DNA of 64,000 bases, taken from the NCBI RefSeq assembly GCF_029892685.1, contig NZ_JARXVD010000016.1:1-64000 (forward strand), given 5' to 3'. Both the position numbers and the translations under genes were made by a program. Shown piece after piece: positions 17,693-26,187 of the stretch. The stretch comes from Mycobacterium sp. OTB74 (lineage in GTDB: Bacteria; Actinomycetota; Actinomycetes; Mycobacteriales; Mycobacteriaceae). Numbering within the stretch: position 1 is the first letter of the stretch; each line of letters starts with the position of its first letter. Under the pieces are notes generated by a model, which worked only from the letters and a program-made list of their open reading frames with translations, was not told where the DNA came from and did not search any database.

Positions 17693-19225
17693 ATGACGAT
17701 CCGTGCCGGCATCCGTTCCGTGCCCGACATTGCGCGACGGTGGTCGAGCGAGACACCCGATAAGGCCGCGTTGATCGACGGCGATCGCGTCGTCACCTAC
17801 GCGCAGCTGGAGGAACGGTCGAACCGCATCGCCAACACACTCGTCACAGCGGGCGTCCCGCCCGGCTCCCATATCGGCTACTTGGGCAAGAACTCGGCGG
17901 CTTTCTTCGAGATCTGGATCGGTGCCAATAAGGCGAGATGTGCATTCGCGCCATTGAACTGGCGCAGCGCACCGCCTGAAATCGCTGAAGTCGTCGAAGA
18001 CGCGAACGTTCCGGTGATCTTCGCCGGACGGGAATTCACTGAGCTCGCTGAGCGGGTCCGCCAGGCCACCGTGAGCAGGGTCCAAGTCGTGCCCGAAGAC
18101 GACTTGGACGGGTGGCTTGCGAGTGGCGGCTGTGCGGACCCGGGCGTCGCGCTGACGGAGTCCGACACCAGCCTCCTCGGCTATACGTCTGGTACCACCG
18201 CCGCCCCCAAGGGCGTGCCAATCACTCACGGCGCCTTGATGAATTGGTTCCGCAGCGCGGCGACTGAGCCTTCGGTCAACTGGACGTCCGATGATGTCGG
18301 ATTGATGGTCATGCCGAATTTTCACCTCGCCGGCACACTCGTTTCGCTGCCGGCTCTGTTTCACGGCGCCTCCCTCGCGATCCTGGACGCATTCGAACCA
18401 ACCGCATTCACCCATGCAGTCGTGCGGCACCGCCCCACCGTGACGTGCCTGGTGCCCACCGCGTTACAGCTGCTGCTGGACCACAATTCAGAGTTATCCG
18501 CGGACTTCTCATCACTGCGGCGGATTCTGTACGCCGGCTCACCGATCGGACAGCACACCCTGCAGAAGGCCCTCGAAGTGTTCGGTTGCGATTTCGTCCA
18601 GTTCTATGGAACCACTGAGACTTTCATCATCACACTGCTGCGCCCAGAACAGCATCGCGTCGACAATCCGGACCTCTTGAAATCCTGCGGTCAGCCCATG
18701 CCCGGGGTCCAGCTACGCATCGCGGACCCGACTGGACGACAGCTCCCCACAGGCACGGCCGGCGAAGTCCTGGTGCGATCACCGTGGATGTTCAACGGTT
18801 ACTGGAACAAATCGGAAGCGACCGCGACCGCCATCATCGACGGTTGGTATCACACCGGCGATGGTGGCATCCGCGACAAGGACGGCAACCTCTACCTCGT
18901 CGACCGCCTCAAGGACATGATCGTCAGTGGCGGCGAGAACATCTATTCAGCCGAGGTTGAACGCGCCTTGGCGGCGCACCCGTGCGTGCAGACGGTCGCG
19001 GTGGTGGGTGCCCCGGACGAAAAATGGGGAGAACGTGTCGTCGCCTTCGTCGTCGCGTACCCCGACAAGCCGGTCGAAATTCCCGATCTGGTGTCGCATT
19101 GTCGCGGACTCATCGCCGGATACAAGGTTCCTAAGGAGATTCACTTCAGGGAGTCGCTGCCGCAGACCGCTAGCGGAAAAGTGCAGAAAGCTGCTCTGCG
19201 GCAACAGCTTAAAGAGAAGTCGTAA
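17693..19225 (+). CDS. Acyl-CoA synthetase (FadD/AMP-binding family)
   Basis: 510 residues, ANL superfamily. AMP-binding P-loop YTSGTTAAPKG at 164-174, the YGTTE adenylate motif, YHTGDGGIRDKDG with the hinge aspartate region, and C-terminal TASGKVQK carrying the catalytic lysine. It would activate a carboxylic acid to its CoA ester with ATP in the cytosol. The chain is short and lacks long-chain FadD insertions. First gene of a four-gene run (SDR, hydratase, dehydrogenase follow at 12, 12 and 19 bp), so the product probably enters beta-oxidation. A FadR-like operator lies directly upstream. Exact acid unknown; a ring acid is suggested by the island context. Confidence 0.88.
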   Translation: MTIRAGIRSVPDIARRWSSETPDKAALIDGDRVVTYAQLEERSNRIANTLVTAGVPPGSHIGYLGKNSAAFFEIWIGANKARCAFAPLNWRSAPPEIAEVVEDANVPVIFAGREFTELAERVRQATVSRVQVVPEDDLDGWLASGGCADPGVALTESDTSLLGYTSGTTAAPKGVPITHGALMNWFRSAATEPSVNWTSDDVGLMVMPNFHLAGTLVSLPALFHGASLAILDAFEPTAFTHAVVRHRPTVTCLVPTALQLLLDHNSELSADFSSLRRILYAGSPIGQHTLQKALEVFGCDFVQFYGTTETFIITLLRPEQHRVDNPDLLKSCGQPMPGVQLRIADPTGRQLPTGTAGEVLVRSPWMFNGYWNKSEATATAIIDGWYHTGDGGIRDKDGNLYLVDRLKDMIVSGGENIYSAEVERALAAHPCVQTVAVVGAPDEKWGERVVAFVVAYPDKPVEIPDLVSHCRGLIAGYKVPKEIHFRESLPQTASGKVQKAALRQQLKEKS

Positions 19226-19237
19226 GGAGAACGATCA

Positions 19238-20119
19238 GTGGGCTATGACTCAGTATTCAAGGACGGCCTGTTTGCGGGGCAAACAGTCGTCATCACCGGC
19301 GGCGGTAGTGGTATCGGGCGATGCACCGCCCACGAGCTCGCCGCGCTGGGCGCCACCGTCGCGATCGTCGGCCGCAATGTGGACAAACTCAACGCCGTGC
19401 AAGCCGAGATCCGCGACGACGGTGGCCAGGTCTCCATCCACACCGCCGACATCCGCGACGAGGTCGCCGTCGGCGAGGTTATCGAAGCGATCATCGCGGA
19501 GCACGGACGCATCGACGGGTTGTTCAACAATGCCGGCGGCCAATACCGGGCACCCCTGGAAACCATTAGTACCAAAGGCTTTGAGGCCGTGGTGCGCAAC
19601 AATCTCACCGGTGGCTTCATTGTAATGCGCGAGGCCTACAACAGGTGGATGAAGGCGCATGGCGGCGCCATAGTGAACATGGTCGCCGACATCTGGAACG
19701 GCTGGCCGCACTTCGCGCACTCGGGCGCCGCGCGTGGCGGCATGCTGACCCTGAGTGAGTCCGCCGCGACCGAGTGGGCCGCTTCGGGAGTGCGGGTGAA
19801 CACCATCGCTCCAGGTTCCATTGCATCGAGCGGGCTGGATACCTACGACCCCAAAGACGCGGACTTCCTGCGCAACGAGGTTGCCGGCGAAATCCCCTTG
19901 CAGCGCTTCGGGACTGAGGCCGAGGTTGCCGCCGCAGTCGTGTTCTTGCTGTCTCCCGCCGCCAGCTTTATCACCGGTACCTGTGTCCGCGTCGACGGCG
20001 GGGCACCGAACGCGAAACCGGGCTGGTGGAAATTGCAGCCCGCACAGCACAACACCCCCTTCGACGGGTTCCACCGTTCAGCGGTACCCGCCATCCTCGA
20101 CACCAACCAGCAGAACTAG
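19238..20119 (+). CDS. SDR of the PECR / 2,4-dienoyl-CoA reductase type
   Basis: 293 residues. Rossmann motif TGGGSGIG near 20-27 and NNAGG near 95. The usual YxxxK site is replaced: the aligned segment reads HSGAARGG, with Ser in place of Tyr and Arg in place of Lys. This HSGAAR pattern and the later LLSPAASFITGTCVRVDGG match eukaryotic peroxisomal trans-2-enoyl-CoA reductase (PECR) and related dienoyl-CoA reductases, so enoyl- or dienoyl-CoA reduction with NADPH is more likely than an alcohol dehydrogenation. GTG start with AAGGAG ahead. In an operon with a CoA ligase, this would remove a double bond from an unsaturated ring or chain CoA ester. Confidence 0.8.
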   Translation: MGYDSVFKDGLFAGQTVVITGGGSGIGRCTAHELAALGATVAIVGRNVDKLNAVQAEIRDDGGQVSIHTADIRDEVAVGEVIEAIIAEHGRIDGLFNNAGGQYRAPLETISTKGFEAVVRNNLTGGFIVMREAYNRWMKAHGGAIVNMVADIWNGWPHFAHSGAARGGMLTLSESAATEWAASGVRVNTIAPGSIASSGLDTYDPKDADFLRNEVAGEIPLQRFGTEAEVAAAVVFLLSPAASFITGTCVRVDGGAPNAKPGWWKLQPAQHNTPFDGFHRSAVPAILDTNQQN

Positions 20120-20131
20120 TTAGGACCGCTC

Positions 20132-20944
20132 ATGGCAGAAAAATTGCTCTACGAAAAGCGCGGCGAAGTCGCATACCTGACGCTCAACCGCCCAGAGGTC
20201 AAGAACGCCATCGACATCGAAACCCACGAGTTGATGTGTGAAGCGTGGCGCGACTTCAGGGATGACCCGCAGATGCGCGTTGCCGTCATCACCGGTACCG
20301 GCGACGCATTCACAGCCGGCGCAGACCTGAAAACTCACGCGCCCGAATGGCAAACGGTTGGGCCGATGGTCGGACGGGAACGCCTTGAGGACGGTCTGTG
20401 TGGAATCACTCGCGGACCGCTTTCGCGTATCACCAAGCCGATCGTCGCCTCTATCAACGGCTGGTGCGTCGGGCACGGTATCGAGTTGTCGATGGCCTGC
20501 GACATCCGAATCGCCTCGGACCGTGCACAGTTCGGTACGTTCGAGGTGCGTCGAGGAATGCACCCAGCCGACGGTGGTATCCCCCGCCTGGTCAACGCCT
20601 GCGGTGTCGGCGTCGCCTTGGAGATGCTGCTGACCGGCGAGCCGATGTCCGCGGAGCGGGCGTTCACCGCGAACATGATCTCCCGGGTGGTGCCCCACGA
20701 AAAGCTCGAGGAAGAGACCGACGCCTTGGTTCAGCGGATCCTGCGCTGCGACCAGGCCGCCATCGAATCAGCGAAGGAGACCGTGCTCGAAATCATCGGC
20801 CGGCCTCTCTACGACCAGTTGCGCGTCGAGGCGATGTGGGGTTACGCCCTGTGCGGCGGGAACATGAGCGTGATGGAGCGATCGCAGCAGTTCTTCGACA
20901 AAGTCGATCGAGGCCGCGCCGGGGCCACAGCCACTCCCCTGTGA
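20132..20944 (+). CDS. Enoyl-CoA hydratase/isomerase family protein
   Basis: 270 residues, crotonase fold. Oxyanion-hole segment AFTAGADLK (59-67) and GWCVGHGIELSMACD. Both glutamates of classical enoyl-CoA hydratases are kept: E138 (FEVRRG) and E164 (ALEMLLTG), so true hydratase activity is plausible. It sits third in the ligase operon. Could serve as a BadK-like ring-enoyl-CoA hydratase, but sequence does not separate this from a fatty-acid hydratase. Confidence 0.87.
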   Translation: MAEKLLYEKRGEVAYLTLNRPEVKNAIDIETHELMCEAWRDFRDDPQMRVAVITGTGDAFTAGADLKTHAPEWQTVGPMVGRERLEDGLCGITRGPLSRITKPIVASINGWCVGHGIELSMACDIRIASDRAQFGTFEVRRGMHPADGGIPRLVNACGVGVALEMLLTGEPMSAERAFTANMISRVVPHEKLEEETDALVQRILRCDQAAIESAKETVLEIIGRPLYDQLRVEAMWGYALCGGNMSVMERSQQFFDKVDRGRAGATATPL

Positions 20945-20963
20945 CGGCGGAGCGGTAAGCGAC

Positions 20964-22124
20964 GTGTCGGACCTGTTTCCTGATTACCGCTGTCCGTGGG
21001 AAACCGACGATCAGCGACTGCTACGCGAACACGCGGCAGATTTCTTTCGAAAAGAAGTCACGCCGAACCAAGAACGGTGGGCTGAAGAGCATCAGGTAGA
21101 CCGCGAGCTCTGGACTAAGGCCGGGGCCGCGGGTCTGCTCTGCCCCGAGCTACCTGATCAATATGGCGGGGCAGACGGCAATTTCGGACACGAGGCGGTG
21201 ATTCAGCACGAACTCAGTTTCTCCGGAGACACAGCGTTCGGCTTCAACGCACATTCCACGATTTCCGCACACTACCTTTACGGGTTTGGTACCGAGGAGC
21301 AGAAATCACGCTGGCTGCCCCGGGTCACATCCGGCGATGGCGTGTTGGCTGTCGCGATGACCGAGCCCGGCACCGGCTCTGATCTGCAGGCGGTGCGCAC
21401 CACCGCCGTGCGTGACGGCGACCAATACGTAATCAATGGATCGAAGACCTTCATCACCAACGGCTCCCACTGCGACCTGCTGATCGTCGTGGCGAAAACC
21501 GATCCAAGTCAGGGTGCTAAGGGCATCTCGCTATTGATTGTCGAAACACAGGGCCAAGTCGGCTTCGAACGCGGGCGTGTATTGAAAAAGATCGGCCAAC
21601 ACGGACAGGACACCCGTGAGCTTGCCTTCACTGATATGCGCGTGCCGGCCCAAAACCTCCTCGGCGGCGTTGAGGGCCAGGGGTTCTTCCAACTGATGCG
21701 GCAACTTCCACGGGAGCGACTCAGCATCGCGGTCGGCGGCGTGGCGATGGCCGAGGCTGCCGTGGTCGAGGCGGTCAAATACGCCAAGGACCGCCACGCG
21801 TTCGGCAGGCCCATCCTTGATCACCAGAACACCAAATTCGTTCTCGCCGAATGCAAGGCCGATGTCCTGGCCGGCAAGACCTTGGTCGATCACTGCATCA
21901 GCCGATACCTGGACGGCAACCTCGACGCGGCGACCGCGTCCATGGCCAAGGTCTGGGTGAGCGACATGCAATGCAAGGTGATCGATAAATGCCTGCAGAT
22001 CTTCGGCGGGTACGGGTACGTCATGGAATATCCCATCGCACGCATGTATGCCGACGCGCGAGTACAGAAGATCTACGGCGGCACCAACGAGATCCTGAAA
22101 GAACTCATCGGCCGAGACCTCTGA
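20964..22124 (+). CDS. Acyl-CoA dehydrogenase, long-chain (LCAD/ACADL) type
   Basis: 386 residues, complete flavoprotein fold. AMTEPGTGSDLQ substrate/FAD segment, middle beta domain, and C-terminal RVQKIYGGTNEILKELI, which is nearly the ACADL signature. As in LCAD and isovaleryl-CoA dehydrogenase, the YEGT glutamate is absent (YGGT) and the base is expected to be the Glu in LPRERLSIA. It would introduce the alpha-beta double bond in an acyl-CoA and pass electrons to ETF. GTG start. Last gene of the ligase operon; an IS701-family element is inserted 51 bp beyond its stop. Confidence 0.88.
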   Translation: MSDLFPDYRCPWETDDQRLLREHAADFFRKEVTPNQERWAEEHQVDRELWTKAGAAGLLCPELPDQYGGADGNFGHEAVIQHELSFSGDTAFGFNAHSTISAHYLYGFGTEEQKSRWLPRVTSGDGVLAVAMTEPGTGSDLQAVRTTAVRDGDQYVINGSKTFITNGSHCDLLIVVAKTDPSQGAKGISLLIVETQGQVGFERGRVLKKIGQHGQDTRELAFTDMRVPAQNLLGGVEGQGFFQLMRQLPRERLSIAVGGVAMAEAAVVEAVKYAKDRHAFGRPILDHQNTKFVLAECKADVLAGKTLVDHCISRYLDGNLDAATASMAKVWVSDMQCKVIDKCLQIFGGYGYVMEYPIARMYADARVQKIYGGTNEILKELIGRDL

Positions 22125-22171
22125 GCTGTCGATGTGCACCCATCGATGGGCAGCGGGAGGCAGAGCTACAC

Positions 22172-22197
22172 CTAGTACTGCAGCCGTAGATCGGGGT
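22172..22197. repeat. Left terminal inverted repeat plus CTAG target duplication
   Basis: CTAG followed by 22 bp identical to the reverse complement of 23439-23460. The last base of the repeat is also the last base of the transposase stop codon. Confidence 0.93.
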
Positions 22198-23460
22198 CAC
22201 TGTTGTTCGCGCCGTCGATAGTGGGATTGTCGGGCTCGGTATTGGTGTTGTCGTCGCCATCGTGACCAGGCCAGCAGGGCCGTGACGGTGTGGTTGGTGG
22301 CCAGTAGCAGGGCGTCGAAGAGACGGCGAAATTCCAGGCCGACGAGTCCTTTGGCGGCCTGGAAGGATTCTTCGATTCGCCAGCGTTGCCCGGCGACGGC
22401 GACCAGAGTGCGCAGCGGGACGGGGCGCGGGCTGTAGCACCGTAGGTAGGCGAGCTCGCCGGTGGCGTCGTTGCGGCGGATCAGCAAATGATGGTGCCCG
22501 GTGTCGGTGTCGTCTTCCGCGCACATCCGAAACCAGGCCCAGGAGTACAGGCGCGGCCCGTGGGCGCCGGCGCCGGCGGAGTGTTTCTGCCAGGCGTGGG
22601 CCGGGATGAGTGCGGGCAGGGCGTCGACGCGGATCGGCCCAGCGTGGGTGGGCACCCGCCGGTTGGCGGCAATGGCCAGCACGTAGCCCAGCCGGTGGCT
22701 GCGCACCGCGGCGCGCAGCCGGGGGTCAGCGCCGTAGACTTCGTCGCCGGCCACCCAGCCGGCGGGCACGCCGGCGGCAACGGCGCGGTCGATCAGTGCG
22801 ATGGCCAACGCCGGTTTGGTCGCGAAACCTTGCTTATCTCTGGGGATTCCGGCTTCAGCGCAGCGCTCGGTGTCCTCGGTCCAGGACTTGGGTAAGTACA
22901 GGGCGCGGTCGATGAGGGCATGCCCGCGGGGCGCGGCATAGGTCAGATACACCGCTACTTGGGAGTTTTCGATGCGGCCGGCGGTGCCGGAGTATTGCCG
23001 CTGCACCCCGACGCTGTGGGTGCCTTTCTTGACATCCCCGGTCTCGTCGACGACCAGAATCGCATCGTGGTCCCCGAAGGCCTCGACGACGTAATCGCGC
23101 AGATCATCACGAACATCGTCGGCGTCCCATTTCGCCCGTGCCAGCAGATGCTGCAGCCCATCGGGGGTCGCTGCGCCGCGGTGCTCGGCGATCATCCAGC
23201 AATTCTTGCGGTCCAGGCCCGCAACCATCCCGGCGATCAACGCCGAGGCATGCCGCAGCGGTTCGTATCGGGTGAATCGCGGCGCGATCCGATCGAGCAC
23301 CGCGGAAAACTCGGTCTGCCATCGGTCAGGGTCTACGCTATGAGCCGCGGCGACCGCGGCAGAATTTGGTGTCGTCACAAACTCCGAACAATGCCGCGGT
23401 CACCGCCCTGACCAGCGCAGACACGCCGAATCCCGCCAACCCCGATCTACGGCTGCAGTA
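22176..23460. mobile_element. IS701-family insertion sequence, complete
   Basis: A 1285-bp element bounded by perfect 22-bp terminal inverted repeats (22176-22197 and 23439-23460, outer end TACTGCAGCCGTAGATCGGG). Both ends are flanked by CTAG (22172-22175, 23461-23464), a 4-bp target duplication of the kind described for IS701-family elements. It contains one transposase on the minus strand. Intact ends and open frame indicate recent insertion, between an acyl-CoA dehydrogenase gene and a PhaC-like gene. Confidence 0.92.
22197..23378 (-). CDS. IS701-family transposase
   Basis: 393 residues, DDE endonuclease fold. First acidic motif VVDETGDVKKGTHSVGVQRQYSGTAG is the hallmark of IS701 transposases (DE-T-G-x-x-K-K-G). 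The second Asp is in VAGDEVYG, and the Glu in GQRWRIEESFQAAKG. The frame is intact with no internal stops, so transposition competence is likely. The N-terminal portion (RFTRYEPLRHASALIAGMVA) is the usual helical DNA-binding segment. Confidence 0.93.
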   Translation of the reverse strand: MTTPNSAAVAAAHSVDPDRWQTEFSAVLDRIAPRFTRYEPLRHASALIAGMVAGLDRKNCWMIAEHRGAATPDGLQHLLARAKWDADDVRDDLRDYVVEAFGDHDAILVVDETGDVKKGTHSVGVQRQYSGTAGRIENSQVAVYLTYAAPRGHALIDRALYLPKSWTEDTERCAEAGIPRDKQGFATKPALAIALIDRAVAAGVPAGWVAGDEVYGADPRLRAAVRSHRLGYVLAIAANRRVPTHAGPIRVDALPALIPAHAWQKHSAGAGAHGPRLYSWAWFRMCAEDDTDTGHHHLLIRRNDATGELAYLRCYSPRPVPLRTLVAVAGQRWRIEESFQAAKGLVGLEFRRLFDALLLATNHTVTALLAWSRWRRQHQYRARQSHYRRREQQ

Positions 23461-23464
23461 CTAG
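23439..23464. repeat. Right terminal inverted repeat plus CTAG target duplication
   Basis: Perfect inverted copy of 22172-22197 lying 61 bp upstream of the transposase start; this end should carry the transposase promoter. Confidence 0.93.
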
Positions 23465-23583
23465 TCAATCATGTTGTGCCCCATAGCGATCTCATGGCCG
23501 CGGCTGGAAACATTGCGACACGGTTCTATGCACCGTCCCCCCCATTAGATGGCCCCATTAACCCCACTGGGGTGAATTCAGAA

Positions 23584-23608
23584 GGCCACACCGGCGCTTA
23601 ATGTGGCC
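23584..23608. promoter_or_regulatory. Inverted repeat upstream of the PhaC-like gene
   Basis: GGCCACA and TGTGGCC form a perfect 7-bp inverted repeat with an 11-base spacer, ending 35 bp before the GTG start at 23644. It may be an operator; the palindrome differs from the FadR-like sites. Confidence 0.4.
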
Positions 23609-23643
23609 CAAAGCTGCCGCCAGCAACAAGTCGAGGAGAAGAC

Positions 23644-24795
23644 GTGATTGGTATGGGGGATCTGTCCGATTTCATCAATCGGCCCAATGAGCTGCGCCGC
23701 GAAGCGGCTTCCAATCTGTTCGACCACTTGTTCGGGCGTGGTCTGGCCGACACGCGAGCTACGCCATCCAAAGTGATTGACCAGGGAAAGAAGCGGACGC
23801 TGTACCGCTACGAGCCGATCGACGGGGTCGAGCCGCGTCCACTACCTCTGCTGCCGGTGCCGCCCCTCGCAGCACCAGCGAGAGCATTCGACCTGCGACG
23901 CGGTTGCTCGATGGCCGAGTACTTGGTGGGTCTTGGTTACCGGACCTACTTGGTCGACTACGGGTCGATCGACAAGTCTGACAAGGGCCTTGGCGTCGAA
24001 CACTGGCACGACGAGGTAGTACCCGCGTCCATCCTGAAGGTGTCGGAGGACGTCGGCGGCAAGCCAGTTCAAGTGGCCGGTTGGTGCCTCGGAGGCTTGA
24101 TGTCCCTGTGCGCCCTCGCCATCACCCCCGATCTTCCAGTGAATACGATCGCGACGGTGGGAACCCCTTGGGACACTTCGGTTATGCCAATCCTTGCACC
24201 AATGCGTGAAGGAAATAAGTTGCTCGGCGGGGACAACATCCTGGCGGCCGCATATCGTGCCACGAGCGGCAAAGCACTCGGCAAGGGTTTCGGCGCCGCA
24301 TTCCGCGCCGCCGGCGGTGTGCCGGCCAGCGTTGTCGACTACGCCTTCAAGATGACGAACATTCAGACCTACGCCAAGAAGCCAATGACGACGTTTCAGA
24401 AACGCGACGACCGCGACTTTCTTGCCCACGTTGAGGCCGTCGACTCACTAATGGGGAACATGCAGGCCTATCCCGGCGAGTCGATTGAAACGCTGTACCG
24501 GCGATTCTTTATTGCCAACGAGTTGATGAACGGGAAGCTCGTCCGTAAAGACGGCAGTCTGCTTAATCTGGCTAACGTGCGAGTGCCGGTGATGAACATC
24601 GCCGGCACCGGCGACGTCGTCGTGCCGCAAGCCGCGGCGCATGCCGTTAGCCAGATACTGCCGAACGCGGCCGAGGTCCGTCTCGAGACGGCTCCGGGCG
24701 GACATCTCGGGGTGCTCGCTGGGCGTAGCGCCAGGAAAACGACCTGGCATTACATCGACGAGTTCATGACTGATCACGCGCGGCGAGGCTCATGA
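23644..24795 (+). CDS. PhaC-like alpha/beta hydrolase (PHA synthase family)
   Basis: 383 residues. The nucleophile elbow is GWCLGG with C148, the cysteine lipase-box of polyhydroxyalkanoate synthases; an Asp (GTGDVVVP) and a His (PGGHLG) complete the triad. YLVDYGSIDKSDKGL also matches PhaC. It is shorter than class I PhaC (about 560-600 residues) and lacks the N-terminal domain, as in many mycobacterial PhaC-like proteins whose activity (synthase, thioesterase or acyltransferase) is uncertain. GTG start with GAGGAG five bases ahead. It stands alone, cut off from the preceding operon by the IS701 element. Confidence 0.8.
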   Translation: MIGMGDLSDFINRPNELRREAASNLFDHLFGRGLADTRATPSKVIDQGKKRTLYRYEPIDGVEPRPLPLLPVPPLAAPARAFDLRRGCSMAEYLVGLGYRTYLVDYGSIDKSDKGLGVEHWHDEVVPASILKVSEDVGGKPVQVAGWCLGGLMSLCALAITPDLPVNTIATVGTPWDTSVMPILAPMREGNKLLGGDNILAAAYRATSGKALGKGFGAAFRAAGGVPASVVDYAFKMTNIQTYAKKPMTTFQKRDDRDFLAHVEAVDSLMGNMQAYPGESIETLYRRFFIANELMNGKLVRKDGSLLNLANVRVPVMNIAGTGDVVVPQAAAHAVSQILPNAAEVRLETAPGGHLGVLAGRSARKTTWHYIDEFMTDHARRGS

Positions 24796-25032
24796 TTGCA
24801 AAGTCGATCTGAAGCGGACTCTGGGCAAAGACCTATCTCGTCCACGTTTCGGCAAACCATCCGGTCGAGCACGATCAGTGCCGCGCGCATATGGGCTGGC
24901 CAGTTGCTGGCGGAGCCGAAGCGGAGCGACATGACCGCGCCCTCGCGCGCCTGTGTATCTGCGATACCGGATTCATCTGAGAAACTGACGGTGACGGCGC
25001 CGCCATGACGCCGAGGACGTCAAGGAGATCGC

Positions 25033-25764
25033 GTGCAATATCGGGAGCCTGCGCCGCGCGCGTCCCGTGCGGAGCAAGTCGCGGCTGATCTGGAACACGA
25101 AATCCTCAGCGCCCGCTTGCCGGTCGGGGCACATCTCGGGCGCCGCTCGGAGATCATGGACCGGTTCGGCATCAGCCCGACGGTGATGAACGAGACGTTG
25201 CGCATCCTGCGCGACCGCGACCTTGTTGCGGTGCGACCGGGACCCGGCGGCGGAATCACCGTGGCGAGCGCGCCTCCGCAGGTGCGGGTCGGCGCGCTCG
25301 ATCTGTGGTTCCAGCCGTCCGACCCCCATCCACTGGACCTTTTCGAAGCCCGGTTGTACCTCGAGTTCGGGCTGACCAAGGCAGCATTCGAGCGGGCAAC
25401 CGGCGACGACATCGCGGCCATGCGCTCGGCCATGGTCGCCATGCGAGCCACTACCGACGCCGTCGGGTTCTTCGACGCGGTGCTGGCATTTCACCGGGTC
25501 GTCGCGGCGGCCGCACACATCCCCGTCCTGGAGGGAATGCACCAAGTCCTGGTGACCAGCATCAAGGCCGTGCTGACGCGGGTCGTCTTCGTACACGACC
25601 ACGAGGCGCTGCTGAAGAGCAGCCTCGACGTCCACGACGACATCGTGGCCGCCATCGCGCTGCACGATCAGGCGTCATTCGTCGACGCCATCAATCGCCA
25701 CGATCGCGACCTGATCCGGACCGAAGACCCGGACCGCACGCCAAACACCCCACAGCACCCTTAG
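25033..25764 (+). CDS. GntR-family regulator (FCD subfamily)
   Basis: 243 residues: N-terminal winged helix (DLEHEILSARLPVGAHLG, then DRFGISPTVMNETLRILRDRDLVAVRPGPGGG) and an all-helical FCD ligand domain with metal-site-like histidines (AFHRVV, INRHDRDL). GTG start with AAGGAG. The recognition helix reads TVMNETL, lacking the arginine used by FadR, so it should not read the TGGTCnGACCA sites. It precedes the meta-cleavage operon in the same direction and is its likely regulator; FCD domains commonly bind small carboxylic acids. Confidence 0.87.
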   Translation: MQYREPAPRASRAEQVAADLEHEILSARLPVGAHLGRRSEIMDRFGISPTVMNETLRILRDRDLVAVRPGPGGGITVASAPPQVRVGALDLWFQPSDPHPLDLFEARLYLEFGLTKAAFERATGDDIAAMRSAMVAMRATTDAVGFFDAVLAFHRVVAAAAHIPVLEGMHQVLVTSIKAVLTRVVFVHDHEALLKSSLDVHDDIVAAIALHDQASFVDAINRHDRDLIRTEDPDRTPNTPQHP

Positions 25765-26187
25765 CCCTTTCGCGTAGTCCTTTCACGCACCGACTGCGAC
25801 GTCGTGGCCGTATTGCGACCCATCGGACAGCTGCCGAGCGCTCGATGCCGGGAATCGTCGACGAGTTCGACCGACCCACGGAAAACGATGCGGCCCAACG
25901 CCGACGGCTGCGCCCCTTCCGTAAGCGGGAGCTTGGGCGCCTGAATTATCCGTGTTCGTTCTCGCCGGGGCATCAGCACTCCCGTCACCACGTAGTCGGG
26001 CTGTGAAACATCTTCTCGGACAGATCATTTGGCCGCACACACGCCTCGCACGCCGATAGCGACCGCCGCCTCGCCGCCAGCAGGCCAGGTAATTATGGAT
26101 GTATGTCTTGAATTATGCATACACAATTGCTACCGTTTGTGACACCCACCACCGCAGCCGCTCGGCTTCCCTGCACAGAGGTGAACC
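25765..26187 (+). promoter_or_regulatory. Promoter region of the meta-cleavage operon with inverted repeat 26100-26123
   Basis: No gene seen in these 423 bases. The stretch 26090-26135 is conspicuously AT-rich and carries TGTATG (26100-26105) and CATACA (26118-26123) as an inverted repeat with a 12-base spacer. This is the best operator candidate for the GntR encoded just upstream. I did not find -35/-10 boxes of convincing spacing. Confidence 0.5.

Noticed and set aside
24796-25008. Short frames on both strands between the PhaC-like gene and gntR
   Set aside because: The minus-strand version reads somewhat protein-like, but has no start with a ribosome site and no known family.
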